DNA from: Aquabacterium commune
Lineage (GTDB): Bacteria > Pseudomonadota > Gammaproteobacteria > Burkholderiales > Burkholderiaceae_C
Assembly: GCF_004362855.1 (NCBI RefSeq)
Contig: NZ_SNXW01000011.1
Location: forward strand, 1 to 64,000
Reading direction: 5' to 3'
DNA: 64,000 nt
Shown here: positions 1-9,138 of the stretch, in pieces
How the letters are laid out: each line of letters begins with the position of its first letter
Position numbering within the stretch: the stretch's first letter is position 1
Notes under the pieces: generated by a model
What the model was told of the DNA's origin: nothing
What the model saw: the letters and a program-made list of their open reading frames with translations, nothing else
Databases searched by the model: none
Program-made: the position numbers and the translations under genes

Positions 1-388
1 GCCCAAAACGCCTGCCAAAGGTGCGTCCAGCCGCCATTGCTGTCATCTCAGCACATCCAACCATGGTCGGCGCTCATTTGTGCAGACCTTCCTTAACGAG
101 CGGATCTTGCCAGGCACGTGAGCCGGATCCTGCGATGGAAGTGGCAACGACGCTGACCCTCGCAAAACTGTTTCCAGATAGGGGCCGTGGGTTCGTCGAA
201 ATCGACGCCGCTTCGACCACGGGTGCAGGCCGCGTGCACGTCGCTGTAGACGCCTCGACCTGAAGAGATCACTCGGTAAGTTCGGGTCAATCCAGGAGGA
301 CGAACACAGGTCTGCTTACAAAGTGCTTACATGATCTGCGTCGCAGCCCTCCCGGGCTCTTGCGAAAACGCTAAGTCATTGATTTAAT
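1..388. other. Left-edge stretch with no supported gene
   Basis: I see no recognisable gene here. Short open frames on both strands (about 65-80 codons) match no family I know and have no convincing ribosome binding site. The stretch lies downstream of the tRNA on the - strand. A short inverted repeat, AGCCC/GGGCT near 345-358, could form a weak hairpin, but no T-run follows it on either strand, so I do not call a terminator. Confidence 0.4.
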
Positions 389-465
389 TGGTAGGCCGTG
401 TTGGACTTGAACCAACGACCAAAGGATTATGAGTCCTCTGCTCTGACCAACTGAGCTAACGGCCC
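389..465 (-). tRNA. tRNA with CAT anticodon (Met elongator or lysidine-modified Ile2)
   Basis: A complete cloverleaf can be folded on the - strand. The acceptor stem GGGCCGT pairs with ACGGCCT (one G-T wobble), the T-loop is GTTCAAG, the anticodon loop CTCATAA has anticodon CAT at 429-431, and the 3' CCA is encoded at 389-391. The anticodon alone cannot separate elongator tRNA-Met from the tRNA-Ile2 that TilS modifies. The acceptor stem carries C4-G69 and C5-G68, the pairs associated with Ile2 in E. coli, so Ile2 is a real alternative. It stands alone, about 125 bp before the PEP-CTERM gene. Confidence 0.9.
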
Positions 466-591
466 CCTGAAACCAGCCTTGGATTGTAGGGCCGCCCCGC
501 CGCTGAGCCCGAGAAACTAGGGATGTGAAACCGCATCGCCCTGTGGCCAGATGGCCCCTCTCATCATCGGACAAACCACCCAGGAGGCTCC

Positions 592-1299
592 ATGCCCGGC
601 AACACGTTCCTGCCAAGCTCGGCCACGCGCACCCTCTCCCTGCTGATCGGCACCCTCGCCCTCTGCGCCTCGGGCGCACTCCAAGCAGCCAGTTTCTCGC
701 AGCCCGTCAACGTGATCCTCAGTGCCCCAGGTGGACTCACGTCCGACGGTGTCGATGTCGTCGAGCCCGGCCCCATCACCGTGGCCGACCTGCTCGCCCC
801 CGGTGGCCGACTCGTGCCCGGCGATGGCAGCCAGATCGGAGACTTCATGTTGCCGCTGGAGTCCATCGAACTGAAGGACACCAGCATCCTCGTGCGCATC
901 GCTCAAGGCGCCAGCAACGGCAGCACCGGCTACGTCGGTGCCGGCGGTCTGCCTGCCAGCTACACCTTCACAGGGCTGGAGGTCATTGGGCAGCAGATCA
1001 CAGGCCTCAGCCTGAGCTTCGGAGACAACTTCAGCCCCTCTGGCTTCGTTGGCATCAGCAACCTGCCGGTCCTGGTCAGCAACAACTGGATCAGCCTGAC
1101 TTCGCCACACAGCGTGCAGCTGAACCTGGACGCCCTGCGCTTTCTGGACCGCGGTCAGGGCGAGTCCAACAACTTCGCCGACATCCGCATCGACCTGCAA
1201 CTGGCACCCGTGCCCGAGCCGCAAACATGGCTTCTGGGCCTGAGCGGGCTGCTCGCCCTGGGGGTTGTGGGCATCAGGCGTCACCGGCAAGCGCACTGA
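592..1299 (+). CDS. PEP-CTERM exported protein
   Basis: 235 aa. The N-terminus looks like a secretion signal: a hydrophobic run around residues 15-30 ends in a small-residue site (LQAAS). The C-terminus has the PEP-CTERM tripartite sorting signal: VPEP near residue 205, a hydrophobic helix (TWLLGLSGLLALGVVG) and a basic tail (IRRHRQAH). In this family the signal directs processing by an exosortase and delivery to the surface or exopolysaccharide. The middle is rich in Gly, Ser and Asn and has no domain I can name. The start is well set by AGGAGG five bases upstream. The tail-collar genes follow after only 14 bp, so co-transcription is likely. The exosortase itself is not in this window. Confidence 0.85.
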   Translation: MPGNTFLPSSATRTLSLLIGTLALCASGALQAASFSQPVNVILSAPGGLTSDGVDVVEPGPITVADLLAPGGRLVPGDGSQIGDFMLPLESIELKDTSILVRIAQGASNGSTGYVGAGGLPASYTFTGLEVIGQQITGLSLSFGDNFSPSGFVGISNLPVLVSNNWISLTSPHSVQLNLDALRFLDRGQGESNNFADIRIDLQLAPVPEPQTWLLGLSGLLALGVVGIRRHRQAH

Positions 1300-1313
1300 T
1301 CCCGGAGCTCGCG

Positions 1314-1826
1314 ATGTCCACGCCTTACCTGGGTGAGATCCGCATCAGCAGCTTCGCTTTCGCACCCAAGGGCTGGGCCCTGTGCAACGGCCAGCTGCTG
1401 CCCATCAACCAGAACCAGGCGCTGTTCAGCATCCTGGGCACGGCCTACGGTGGCGACGGCCGCGTCAACTTCGCCCTGCCCGACCTGCGCGGACGCAGCC
1501 CGGTTCACAGCGGCGCCACCTTGCCACTGGGCGCCCGCACAGGCGAGGAAGTCCATGCATTGGCGATGTCGGAGATGCCAGGGCACACCCACGCACTTCA
1601 TGGCAACAGCGACGTGGCCAACACCACCACGCCGGTAGGCACCCTGCCCGCGGCCAGAGGGCGCGGCGGCAAAGACCTCTACGCCCAAGGTGACAGCATC
1701 CCCGTGTCCCTGCATCCCCAGGCCATCGCCAACGCGGGCTCGGGACAGCCGCACGAGAACATGCAACCCTTCCTGACGCTGAATTTCATCATCGCGCTGG
1801 TGGGCGTCTTTCCCCCTCGCAACTGA
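1314..1826 (+). CDS. Tail-collar domain protein (microcystin-dependent protein MdpB-like), copy 1
   Basis: 170 aa, almost entirely a phage-tail-collar fold of the MdpB-like family. The N-terminal block reads YLGEIRIS, then GWALCNGQLLPINQNQALFS, LGTAYGGDGR and LPDLRGRSPVH. A central HTHAL motif and a C-terminal LNFIIALVGVFP complete the family pattern. No signal peptide is visible. The ATG at 1314 is chosen because GGAG lies six bases upstream and the protein then begins exactly at the domain, matching its two neighbours. An in-frame upstream extension would run through the PEP-CTERM gene. These proteins resemble tail-fibre tips, but their cellular role is not established. First of three tandem paralogues. 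Confidence 0.85.
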   Translation: MSTPYLGEIRISSFAFAPKGWALCNGQLLPINQNQALFSILGTAYGGDGRVNFALPDLRGRSPVHSGATLPLGARTGEEVHALAMSEMPGHTHALHGNSDVANTTTPVGTLPAARGRGGKDLYAQGDSIPVSLHPQAIANAGSGQPHENMQPFLTLNFIIALVGVFPPRN

Positions 1827-1841
1827 AGCTGGAGTCCTGCC

Positions 1842-2372
1842 ATGCCAGAACCTTACGTTGGCGAGATCCGCATGTTCGCCGGCAACTTCGCCCCGGTGGG
1901 CTGGGCCTTTTGCGACGGCAGCATCCTGTCCATCGCAGAAAACGAGGTTCTGTTCACCCTGATCGGCACAACCTATGGAGGCGACGGCCAGGAAACCTTC
2001 GCCCTGCCCGACCTGAGGGGCCGCGCCCCCATCCACCAGGGAACAGGTCCAGGCTTGAGCCCTCGCCTCATCGGTCAGGCGGGCGGGGTTGAGCAGGTCA
2101 CGCTCAGCACCGCGCACCTGCCCAGTCACCGCCACGCGTTGAACGCCACCGCGGCAGCCGCCACCGCAGGCACTGGCGTGTCAGGCAGCCTGCTGGCGGC
2201 CACCGCCACCACGCCGCTTTATGGCAGCACCACGGGCGGCGCCCCGATGGCCACGGTGGCACTGACGCCATCGAACGGTGGTCAGCAGGCCCAAGCCCAT
2301 GAAAACCGCGCGCCGTACCTGGGGATGAACTTCATCATCTCGCTGTTCGGCATCTTCCCCTCGCCAAGCTGA
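1842..2372 (+). CDS. Tail-collar domain protein (MdpB-like), copy 2
   Basis: 176 aa. It has the same architecture as the upstream paralogue: YVGEIRMF, GWAFCDGSILSIAEN, LIGTTYGGDGQ, LPDLRGRAPIHQG, a central SHRHAL motif and the closing LGMNFIISLFGIFP. The middle is more Ala/Thr-rich than in copy 1 (about residues 100-135), which is where these proteins usually vary. GGAG seven bases upstream supports the ATG. It starts 15 bp after copy 1 ends and is followed ten bases later by copy 3, so the set looks like one transcript. No export signal is seen. Function unknown beyond fold similarity to phage tail tips. Confidence 0.85.
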   Translation: MPEPYVGEIRMFAGNFAPVGWAFCDGSILSIAENEVLFTLIGTTYGGDGQETFALPDLRGRAPIHQGTGPGLSPRLIGQAGGVEQVTLSTAHLPSHRHALNATAAAATAGTGVSGSLLAATATTPLYGSTTGGAPMATVALTPSNGGQQAQAHENRAPYLGMNFIISLFGIFPSPS

Positions 2373-2382
2373 GGAGCGACGC

Positions 2383-2904
2383 ATGAGTGACCCATTCGTT
2401 GGTGAAGTTCGCATGTTCACCGGCAACTTCCCGCCCTCAGGCTGGGCCTTCTGCAACGGGCAGCTGTTGCCGCTGTCGCAGAACACGGCGCTGTTCTCGC
2501 TCCTGGGCACGACCTATGGCGGCGACGGGCGCAGCACCTTCGCCCTGCCCAAGCTGATGGACGCGATGCCCGTTGGCGCAGGCCAGGGCCCCGGTCTGGC
2601 GCCCGTGCAACTGGGTGAGGCCGGCGGTGCCGACAGCGTCACGCTGCAGCCCAGCCAAATGCCACCACACAGCCACGCCGTCAACACCGCCGTGGCCGCC
2701 GACAGCAAGGCCCCGAGCAACGACCGGTACATCGCGCCCACGGGGGACGGCAGCGCCGCTTACCGGGGACCATCGCATCAGGTGCCGCTGTCGGCCGCGG
2801 CCGTGTCCCTCAACGGCGGAGGTCGCCCTCACAACAACCGCCCGCCCGTGCAGGTGGTGAGCTTCATCATCGCTTTGCAAGGCGTGTTCCCGCAACGCGC
2901 CTGA
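2383..2904 (+). CDS. Tail-collar domain protein (MdpB-like), copy 3, divergent core motif
   Basis: 173 aa, third tandem tail-collar protein. The N-terminal block is conserved (FVGEVRMFTGNFPPSGWAFC, then NGQLLPLSQNTALFS and LGTTYGGDGRSTFALP). The LPDLRGR element of the other two copies is replaced by LPKLMDAMPVG, so the signature has drifted. A histidine motif (PHSHAVN) and a terminal VSFIIALQGVFP remain. GAGGAG six bases upstream fixes the start. The change may mean that this copy has a different partner or role within the set. The DUF6916-like gene follows after 14 bp. Confidence 0.83.
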   Translation: MSDPFVGEVRMFTGNFPPSGWAFCNGQLLPLSQNTALFSLLGTTYGGDGRSTFALPKLMDAMPVGAGQGPGLAPVQLGEAGGADSVTLQPSQMPPHSHAVNTAVAADSKAPSNDRYIAPTGDGSAAYRGPSHQVPLSAAAVSLNGGGRPHNNRPPVQVVSFIIALQGVFPQRA

Positions 2905-2918
2905 CACCGGAGACCGAC

Positions 2919-3353
2919 ATGAACAAACGCGAGTTCCTCAGCCGTGGAGGTGCGGGCGCGCTGGCCTCCAGCAGCGCACTGACGCTGACAAGCATGGCCC
3001 ACGGCCGCGCGCATGCCCGGCCCGACAAAGCAAGGGACGCAGCACCAGGCCGCGAGGTCGATGCCTGGCGCGATCGCATCGGCGAGAGCTTCACAGCGCG
3101 CACGGCCATGGGGCGGTCTGTCACGCTGACACTCGCGCGCGTCTCGGCATGGGCCGCTCGGGCGCACACGCTGCACAATCCATCTGAGCTGCGGCAATTC
3201 AATCTGACCTTCGAGGGCGCGCGCCACCTGCCTTTGCATGAAGGACTGCACACCCTGTTGAGCGCCAGCCACGGCCCCCTGGCCCTGCACCTTCAGCCCC
3301 ATCGCCAAGGCGACGGCATCCAGTACACCGCGCACTTCAGCCTGCTGACCTGA
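2919..3353 (+). CDS. DUF6916-like protein with Tat-like leader
   Basis: 144 aa. The leader MNKREFLSRGG followed by a moderately hydrophobic Ala/Ser run resembles a twin-arginine signal with KR in place of RR, so Tat export is possible but unproven. The mature part (about residues 45-144) resembles the small DUF6916 domain: a W.D.IGESF element, an alternating strand pattern, FNLTFEGAR, and a closing LHLQPH...YTAHFSLL. This domain is often found beside tail-collar genes like the three directly upstream, which supports the call. GGAG lies upstream of the ATG. It ends 26 bp before the convergent hrcA. Confidence 0.65.
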   Translation: MNKREFLSRGGAGALASSSALTLTSMAHGRAHARPDKARDAAPGREVDAWRDRIGESFTARTAMGRSVTLTLARVSAWAARAHTLHNPSELRQFNLTFEGARHLPLHEGLHTLLSASHGPLALHLQPHRQGDGIQYTAHFSLLT

Positions 3354-3379
3354 AGCTTCAGCCCGCGTTGGCCGTCACG

Positions 3380-4408
3380 TCACTTCTGGCTGAGCGCGTT
3401 GGAGACCAACCGCGAGGTGATGTCCACGATCTCGATCATGCGGTCGTAGGCCATGCGCGTGGGGCCGATGACGCCCAGCGTGCCGACCACCTGGCCATCG
3501 ATCTGGTACGGCGCCGACACGACCGAAAGCTCCTCGAAGGGCACGGTCTGGCTCTCGCCGCCGATGTAGATGTTGACGCCTTCTGCTCTGCTGGAGCCAT
3601 CGAGCAGGCGCATCAGCTGGGTCTTCTGCTCGAACAGGTCGAACATGCGGCGCAGCGAGCCCAGGTCGCTGGAGAAGTCCTGCACCGTCAGCAGGTTGCG
3701 CTCGCCCGACACCACGAGGTTGTCGTTGCTCTCGGCCATGACCTCGCCGCCCGCCTGCACCGCGGCCTGCATCAGCGAGGCCATGTCGGCGCGCAGCTGC
3801 TCGACCTCGTGCTTCAGGCGCTCGCGCATCTCCTCGATCGACAGGCCCGTGTAGTGCGCATTGAGCAGGTTGCTGGCCTCGACCAGTTGCGACTGGGTGG
3901 GGTCCTGGGCGGTGAAGATGACGCGGTTCTGCACGTCGCCATCGGGCGCGACCAGGATGACGAGGATGCGGCGCTCGCCCAGGCGCAGGAACTCGATGTG
4001 GCGGAACACCGTGGCCTTGCGCGGCGCCGTCACCACGCCCACGAACTGCGACAGGCTCGACAGCATTTGCGCGGCGTTCGAGATCACGCGCTGGGGCTGG
4101 TCGGGCTGGAGCTGGTCGCGGGTCTGGTGGGCCAGCTCGTCAAGGCTGAGCGGGCGCGCCGTCATCATGGTGTCCACGAATAGGCGGTAGCCGCGCGCCG
4201 TGGGCACCCGCCCGGCGGAGGTGTGCGGGCTGACGATGAGACCGAGCTCTTCGAGGTCGGCCATGACGTTGCGGATGGTGGCCGCCGACAGCTCCAGGCC
4301 CGAGGCCCGCGAAAGCGTGCGCGAGCCCACCGGTTGCCCGTCGGCGATGTAGCGCTCCACCAGCGCTTTCAAGAGGTATTTGGCCCGGTCGTCCAGCATG
4401 GTCTTCAT
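3380..4408 (-). CDS. hrcA: Heat-inducible transcription repressor HrcA
   Basis: HrcA represses class I heat-shock genes by binding CIRCE operators and is kept active by GroEL. The protein has the N-terminal winged helix ([15 protein letters not shown], then [18 protein letters not shown] and [14 protein letters not shown]) and the GAF-like C-terminal half ([32 protein letters not shown]). At about 340 residues it is the usual length. The start is either the ATG at 4408 (MKTMLDD) or the one at 4399 (MLDD), and family members mostly begin at the latter. The frame stays open further upstream but would run into nadK. No CIRCE element is seen in the 82-bp divergent region with nadK, so autoregulation is not apparent. 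Confidence 0.95.
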   Translation of the reverse strand: MKTMLDDRAKYLLKALVERYIADGQPVGSRTLSRASGLELSAATIRNVMADLEELGLIVSPHTSAGRVPTARGYRLFVDTMMTARPLSLDELAHQTRDQLQPDQPQRVISNAAQMLSSLSQFVGVVTAPRKATVFRHIEFLRLGERRILVILVAPDGDVQNRVIFTAQDPTQSQLVEASNLLNAHYTGLSIEEMRERLKHEVEQLRADMASLMQAAVQAGGEVMAESNDNLVVSGERNLLTVQDFSSDLGSLRRMFDLFEQKTQLMRLLDGSSRAEGVNIYIGGESQTVPFEELSVVSAPYQIDGQVVGTLGVIGPTRMAYDRMIEIVDITSRLVSNALSQK

Positions 4409-4490
4409 TCTAGATGCCGCCTGCGGCACAGGGTAGGCCCGCCCTGCCGATGTCCTGATCTGACACAGCCGCTGTGGTGTAATTCTTCGC

Positions 4491-5393
4491 ATGTCTCGCC
4501 TGCCTCCCTGCCGCTTCCGCCACGCCGCCTTGGTCGGCAAATACCAGGCCCGCGGCATCCGCGCGGTGCTGGAAGACGTGGCCCATTTGCTGGTGCGCGC
4601 CGGCCTCGACGTCTCCCTGGAGGCCGACACCGCGCTCAACACCGGCATGACCGACTACCCGGCCCTGTCCATCAAGGAGATCGGCCAGCAGTGCGATGTC
4701 GCCATCGTGCTGGGCGGCGACGGCACCATGCTGGCGATCGCCCGTGAGCTGGCGCGCTTCAACATCCCGCTCATCGGCATCAACCAGGGTCGCCTGGGCT
4801 TCATCACCGACATCCAATTGAAGGATGTGGCCACCGCCGTGCCCCTGATCCTCAGCGGGCAGTACGAAGAAGAGCACCGCGCCATGCTGGAAGGCGCCGT
4901 GCTGCGCCCGCACAGCGGCGGCGAGCTGGAAACCATCTACGAAGACTTCGCCATCAACGAGGTGGTGGTCAGCCGCGGCGCCACCGCGGGCATGGTCGAG
5001 GTGCGCGCCGAGGTGGACGGGCAGTTCATCGCCAACTACCGTGCCGACGGCCTGATCGTGGCCTCGCCCACCGGCTCCTCGGCCTACGCGATGTCCGCGG
5101 GCGGCCCCATCCTGCACCCGGCGCTCGGTGGCTGGGTGGTGGTGCCGATCGCCTCGCACACGCTGTCGAACCGGCCCATCGTCATCCCCGACACGGGCAC
5201 GGTGACCATCGAGATCGTGGCCGGCCGCGACGCCAGCATGAATTTCGACATGCAAAGCCTGGCCAGCCTGCTGCACGGCGACCGCGTCACGGTGCGCCGC
5301 TCGGCCTACACGGTGCGCTTCCTGCACCCGCAAGGCTGGAATTACTACGCCACCCTGCGCCGCAAGCTGCGCTGGAACGAGGGAGTGAGCTGA
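4491..5393 (+). CDS. nadK: NAD kinase
   Basis: 300 aa. It phosphorylates NAD+ to NADP+ in the cytosol. The GGDGT signature lies at residues 75-79 ([13 protein letters not shown]), followed by [37 protein letters not shown] and SAGGPILHP, the full set of NadK motifs. The length is standard. It is divergent from hrcA and followed five bases later by recN, an arrangement common in betaproteobacteria. A TAATTC box just before the start could be a -10 element, but no good -35 is spaced correctly. Confidence 0.96.
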   Translation: MSRLPPCRFRHAALVGKYQARGIRAVLEDVAHLLVRAGLDVSLEADTALNTGMTDYPALSIKEIGQQCDVAIVLGGDGTMLAIARELARFNIPLIGINQGRLGFITDIQLKDVATAVPLILSGQYEEEHRAMLEGAVLRPHSGGELETIYEDFAINEVVVSRGATAGMVEVRAEVDGQFIANYRADGLIVASPTGSSAYAMSAGGPILHPALGGWVVVPIASHTLSNRPIVIPDTGTVTIEIVAGRDASMNFDMQSLASLLHGDRVTVRRSAYTVRFLHPQGWNYYATLRRKLRWNEGVS

Positions 5394-5397
5394 CACC

Positions 5398-7197
5398 ATG
5401 CTGCGCCGCCTGAGCCTGCGTGATTTCGTCATCGTCTGCGAGCTGGACATCGAGCTGGGCGCCGGTTTCACCGCGCTGACCGGCGAGACCGGCGCGGGCA
5501 AATCCATCCTGATCGACGCCCTGCAACTGACGCTGGGCAGCCGCGGCGATGCCGGCGTGGTGCGCGAAGGCGCGGCGCGGGCCGACCTGAGCGCGGAGTT
5601 CGAGGTCTCCGCTGCCCTGGCCACGCAGCTGCGCCCCTGGCTGGAAGAGGCGGGCTTCGACACGGCCGAGCTGGACGACCGCGGTGGTCGCCTGCTGCTG
5701 CGCCGCGTGGTCGATGCCCAGGGCAAGAGCCGCGCCTGGGTCAATGGCGGCACCGCCACGCTGACGCAACTGCGCGAGCTGGGCGAACAGCTGGTGGACA
5801 TCCACGGCCAGCACGCCTGGCAAAGCCTGACCCGTGCTGACAGCGTGCGCGCCCTGGTCGATGCGCAAGCCGCGGTGGACACTGCCACGCTGCAAAGCAC
5901 CTGGGCCGCCCGCCGCGAAGCCCGACGCCGCCTGGACGAGGCCCGCGCCAAACAGGCCGACCTGGAGCGCGAGCGCGAGCGCCTGCAGTGGCAGATCGGT
6001 GAGCTGGCCAAGCTCGCGCCCCAGCCCGACGAGTGGGAGGCGCTCAACGCCGAGCACACGCGCCTGAGCCACGGCCAGTCCATCCTGGACGCGGCCCGCG
6101 TGGCGCTCGACATGGTCTCCGAGGCCGAGCTCAACGCCGAAGGCCTGACCTCGCGCGCCATCGATGCGCTCGACGAGGTCGCAGGCGTCGAGCCCCGCCT
6201 GGTCAACGCCCTGGAGGTGTTGCGCGAGGCCCAGGCCCAGCTGCAAGACGCCGCGCACAGCCTCAACGGCGTGCTGGGCCACACCGAGCTGGACCCGGAC
6301 CGCCTGGGCGAGCTCGATGCGCGCCTGTCGGCCTGGATGGGCCTGGCGCGCCGCTACCGCCGCCAAGCCCACGAGCTGCCCGAGCTGCTGCAAGCCTGGC
6401 AGGTCGAGTTGGCCGAGCTCGACGCTGCCACCGATTTGGCCGCGCTGGAGCGCGACGCGACCCAAGCCCACGCCGCCTGGCTGAAGGCCGCGCAGGCCGC
6501 CTCCAAGCTGCGCAAGCAGACCGCGCCCAAGCTGTCCGAGGCTGTCACCGCGGCCATGCAGACGCTGGGCATGGCCGGTGGCCGCTTCGAAGTGGCCCTC
6601 ACGCCGCAAGAAGAACCCCAGCCCTGGGGCCTGGAAGCCATCGACTTCCTGGTGGCTGGTCACGCGGGCAGCACGCCGCGGCCGCTGGGCAAGGTGGCCT
6701 CGGGTGGCGAGCTCTCGCGCCTGGCGCTGGCCATCGCGGTGACGGCCTCGCAGCACGCCGCCGCGCAACGCGGGGCTCAGGTCGCCACCCTCATCTTCGA
6801 CGAAATCGATTCGGGCGTGGGTGGCGCGGTGGCCGACACCGTGGGCCGGCTGATGCAGGGCCTGGGTGCTGCGCAGGAGGGCGAGCAGGAAGGCGAGCAG
6901 GGACGCCGCCAGGTCCTGGCCGTGACCCACCTCGCGCAGGTCGCGGCCTGTGCCCACCACCACCTGCTGGTCAGCAAATCGCTGCAGGGCGGCCAGACCA
7001 CCAGCGACATCCGCTCGGTGGATGACGAGGCCCGCGTGCAGGAAGTCGCCCGCATGCTGGGCGGCGCCGTCAGCGACACCAGCCTGGCCCATGCGCGCGC
7101 CATGCTGGACGCGGCCCGCACACAGGCCCACACACAGGCTGACACGCCAGCCAGCACCGGCCACGGCCCCAAGCGCCGCAACAAGGAAACCGCATGA
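5398..7197 (+). CDS. recN: DNA repair protein RecN
   Basis: 599 aa, an SMC-like ATPase acting in double-strand-break repair and cohesion of broken ends. Walker A is GETGAGKS at residues 29-36, close to the N-terminus as in SMC proteins. The middle third is long amphipathic helix with many Arg, Glu and Ala residues, the coiled-coil arms. The C-terminal ATPase half has the signature [15 protein letters not shown] and Walker [13 protein letters not shown], then [14 protein letters not shown]. There is a somewhat unusual Gln/Glu-rich insertion ([13 protein letters not shown]) between Walker B and the VTHL strand. It follows nadK closely and overlaps rapZ by four bases, so the three genes are probably co-transcribed. 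Confidence 0.96.
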   Translation: MLRRLSLRDFVIVCELDIELGAGFTALTGETGAGKSILIDALQLTLGSRGDAGVVREGAARADLSAEFEVSAALATQLRPWLEEAGFDTAELDDRGGRLLLRRVVDAQGKSRAWVNGGTATLTQLRELGEQLVDIHGQHAWQSLTRADSVRALVDAQAAVDTATLQSTWAARREARRRLDEARAKQADLERERERLQWQIGELAKLAPQPDEWEALNAEHTRLSHGQSILDAARVALDMVSEAELNAEGLTSRAIDALDEVAGVEPRLVNALEVLREAQAQLQDAAHSLNGVLGHTELDPDRLGELDARLSAWMGLARRYRRQAHELPELLQAWQVELAELDAATDLAALERDATQAHAAWLKAAQAASKLRKQTAPKLSEAVTAAMQTLGMAGGRFEVALTPQEEPQPWGLEAIDFLVAGHAGSTPRPLGKVASGGELSRLALAIAVTASQHAAAQRGAQVATLIFDEIDSGVGGAVADTVGRLMQGLGAAQEGEQEGEQGRRQVLAVTHLAQVAACAHHHLLVSKSLQGGQTTSDIRSVDDEARVQEVARMLGGAVSDTSLAHARAMLDAARTQAHTQADTPASTGHGPKRRNKETA

Positions 7198-8141
7198 GCA
7201 AGCTCGACATCGTGCTGCTGACAGGGATCTCCGGGTCCGGCAAGTCGGTGGCGCTCAACGCCCTGGAAGACGCCGGCTACTTCTGCGTGGACAACCTGCC
7301 GCCCGAGCTGCTCAGCGGCCTCATCGTGCTGGAAGAGGCGCGGGACGCCAGCATGCGCCGCCGGGTGGCCGTGGCGGTCGATGTGCGCAGCGCGGGCTCC
7401 CTGCCCCACCTGATGCCCGTCTTGCAAGAGCTGCAGCAGGACGGCCACAAAGTGCGCTCGGTTTTCCTCGATGCCAGCACCGACGCCCTGGTGCGGCGCT
7501 TCTCGGAAACCCGCCGACCACACCCGCTGTCCCAAGTGCACCAACCGGCCCCGCGCACGAACCCTGCCACCCCGGCGCCACGCCGCCGCGCGAGCGACAA
7601 CGACACCACCCTGGCACCGCCCGCCGATCAGGCACTGGTCGAAGCCATCCGCACCGAGCGCGAACTGTTGAGCCCGCTGCGCGAAGTCTCCACCGTCATC
7701 GACACCTCGCTGTTGCGACCGGCCCAGCTGCGCACCTGGATCCGCAACATCGTGCAGGCCGCGCCCTCGCGCCTGACGCTGGTGTTCGAGTCGTTTGCCT
7801 TCAAGCAAGGCGTGCCCATGGACGCCGACTTTGTCTTCGACGTGCGCATGCTGCCCAACCCCTTCTACATCAAGGAGTTGAAGCCTCAGACGGGGCGTGA
7901 CCAGCCGGTCATCGACTACCTGGCACAGCAGCCCGAATCGGCCGAACTGATCGCGCAGATCGAGGCCTTCCTGCTGCGCTGGCTGCCGGCCCTCGAAGGC
8001 GACCAACGCAGCTACGTCACGGTGGCGATCGGCTGCACCGGCGGCCAGCACCGCTCGGTCTATTGCGTGGAGCAACTGACGCAGCGCTTCTCGGCGCGTG
8101 GCGTGGTGCTGGCCCGCCACCGCGAGCTGGACGCCAAATGA
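7194..8141 (+). CDS. rapZ: RNase adapter protein RapZ with a linker insertion
   Basis: 315 aa. RapZ is a nucleotide-binding adapter that in enterobacteria presents the GlmZ sRNA to RNase E and so controls glucosamine-6-phosphate supply. Walker A GISGSGKS is at residues 11-18. [17 protein letters not shown] and [13 protein letters not shown] follow, and the C-terminal domain has [35 protein letters not shown] and ARHREL. Between HPLSQ and the helix [13 protein letters not shown], at about residues 115-145, is a Pro/Ala/Arg-rich stretch much longer than the usual short loop. It explains the extra length over the 284-residue E. coli protein. The start overlaps recN (ATGA). It meets the - strand SDR gene tail to tail. 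Confidence 0.94.
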   Translation: MSKLDIVLLTGISGSGKSVALNALEDAGYFCVDNLPPELLSGLIVLEEARDASMRRRVAVAVDVRSAGSLPHLMPVLQELQQDGHKVRSVFLDASTDALVRRFSETRRPHPLSQVHQPAPRTNPATPAPRRRASDNDTTLAPPADQALVEAIRTERELLSPLREVSTVIDTSLLRPAQLRTWIRNIVQAAPSRLTLVFESFAFKQGVPMDADFVFDVRMLPNPFYIKELKPQTGRDQPVIDYLAQQPESAELIAQIEAFLLRWLPALEGDQRSYVTVAIGCTGGQHRSVYCVEQLTQRFSARGVVLARHRELDAK

Positions 8142-8150
8142 GGCGGGGCC

Positions 8151-9086
8151 TCAGCCCTTCATCGCGTCGCGCAAGGCGGTCTTGAGCTGCTGACCGATCT
8201 CCGGCTTGCCCGCGAACGGGTCGGTCGGGTTGCGGCCCTGCACCACGTCTTCCAGGCGGGTCTGCACCATGCCGAGTGCCTGCGGGTGGGTGTAGATGTA
8301 GAACTGGCCCTTCTCGATGGCGTCGAACACCAGCGCGGCGGTGTCTGAGGCCGTGACCTTGCCCGAGGTGACGGCCTTGGTGCTCATGGCCTGGGCGATC
8401 ATCTGGCTGGCCGTGGGCTTGCCCTCGCTGCGCATCTCTTTCGGGCGGTTGCGGTGCGACATGTGGATGCCCGTGGGCACGAAGTACGGGCACAGCACCG
8501 AGGCGTGCACCTGCTCGGTCACCAGCGCCAGGTCCTGGTAGAGCGTCTCGCTCAAGGACACCACGGCGTGCTTGCTGACGTTGTAGGCACCCATGTTGGG
8601 CGAGTTCAACAGGCCGGCCATCGAGGCCACGTTGACCATGTGGCCGCGGTAGGCCGGGTCTTTCTGGGCGGCGGCCAGCATCAACGGCGTGAAAACGCGC
8701 AGGCCGTGGACCACGCCAAACAGGTTCACGCCCAGCACCCACTCCCAGTCACGCTGGGTGTGCTCCCAGATCAGGCCGCCGTGGGCCACGCCCGCGTTGT
8801 TGATGACGATGTGCGGCGCGCCAAAACGCTCCATGCACAGGTCGGCCAAGGCCTGCACGTCTTCGGCGCGGGAGACGTCACCGCGCAGCGCAGCCACTTT
8901 GGTGCCGGTCTGCTCGCCGGTGGCGCTGAGTTCGGCCACGGCCTCATCGAGCGCGTCCTGCTGCACATCGGTCAGCACGAGGTTGAGGCCCTTCTTGGCG
9001 GCCAAGCGGGCCAGCTCCAGGCCAAAGCCGCTGCCGGCGCCGGTGATGACGGCGGTCTGGCCGCCTTGCAAAGTGAGGTTCGACAT
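8151..9086 (-). CDS. Short-chain dehydrogenase/reductase (SDR)
   Basis: 311 aa, classical SDR fold. It has the cofactor motif TGAGSGFG near residue 16, the NNAG motif (VINNAGVAHGG), the catalytic YNVSK, and a later VLCPYFVPTG segment. Substrate cannot be told from sequence. It is the last gene of a - strand run with acyl-CoA enzymes, so a role in alcohol or hydroxyacyl oxidation in lipid breakdown is an inference only. The gap to the upstream reductase is 52 bp. The tail extends beyond the SDR core (QTRLEDVVQGRNPTDPFAG), as in related long SDRs of this order. Confidence 0.85.
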   Translation of the reverse strand: MSNLTLQGGQTAVITGAGSGFGLELARLAAKKGLNLVLTDVQQDALDEAVAELSATGEQTGTKVAALRGDVSRAEDVQALADLCMERFGAPHIVINNAGVAHGGLIWEHTQRDWEWVLGVNLFGVVHGLRVFTPLMLAAAQKDPAYRGHMVNVASMAGLLNSPNMGAYNVSKHAVVSLSETLYQDLALVTEQVHASVLCPYFVPTGIHMSHRNRPKEMRSEGKPTASQMIAQAMSTKAVTSGKVTASDTAALVFDAIEKGQFYIYTHPQALGMVQTRLEDVVQGRNPTDPFAGKPEIGQQLKTALRDAMKG

Positions 9087-9138
9087 GGTGGGTGTCTTGT
9101 GATGTGTGTTTTGCGGTGGGGTTGGATGCGCGCGTGGC

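Noticed and set aside
1-388. Integrated element ending at the tRNA (attachment site)
   Set aside because: A tRNA 3' end beside a gene-poor stretch suggests an integration point, but no integrase and no repeated tRNA 3' segment is visible in the window.
4409-4490. CIRCE operator for HrcA in its own promoter region
   Set aside because: No TTAGCACTC-N9-GAGTGCTAA-like pair is present between hrcA and nadK.
5287-7164. Long - strand open frame opposite recN
   Set aside because: recN carries all ATPase motifs on the + strand. The antisense frame is Gly/Leu/Gln rich with no family and no ribosome site.
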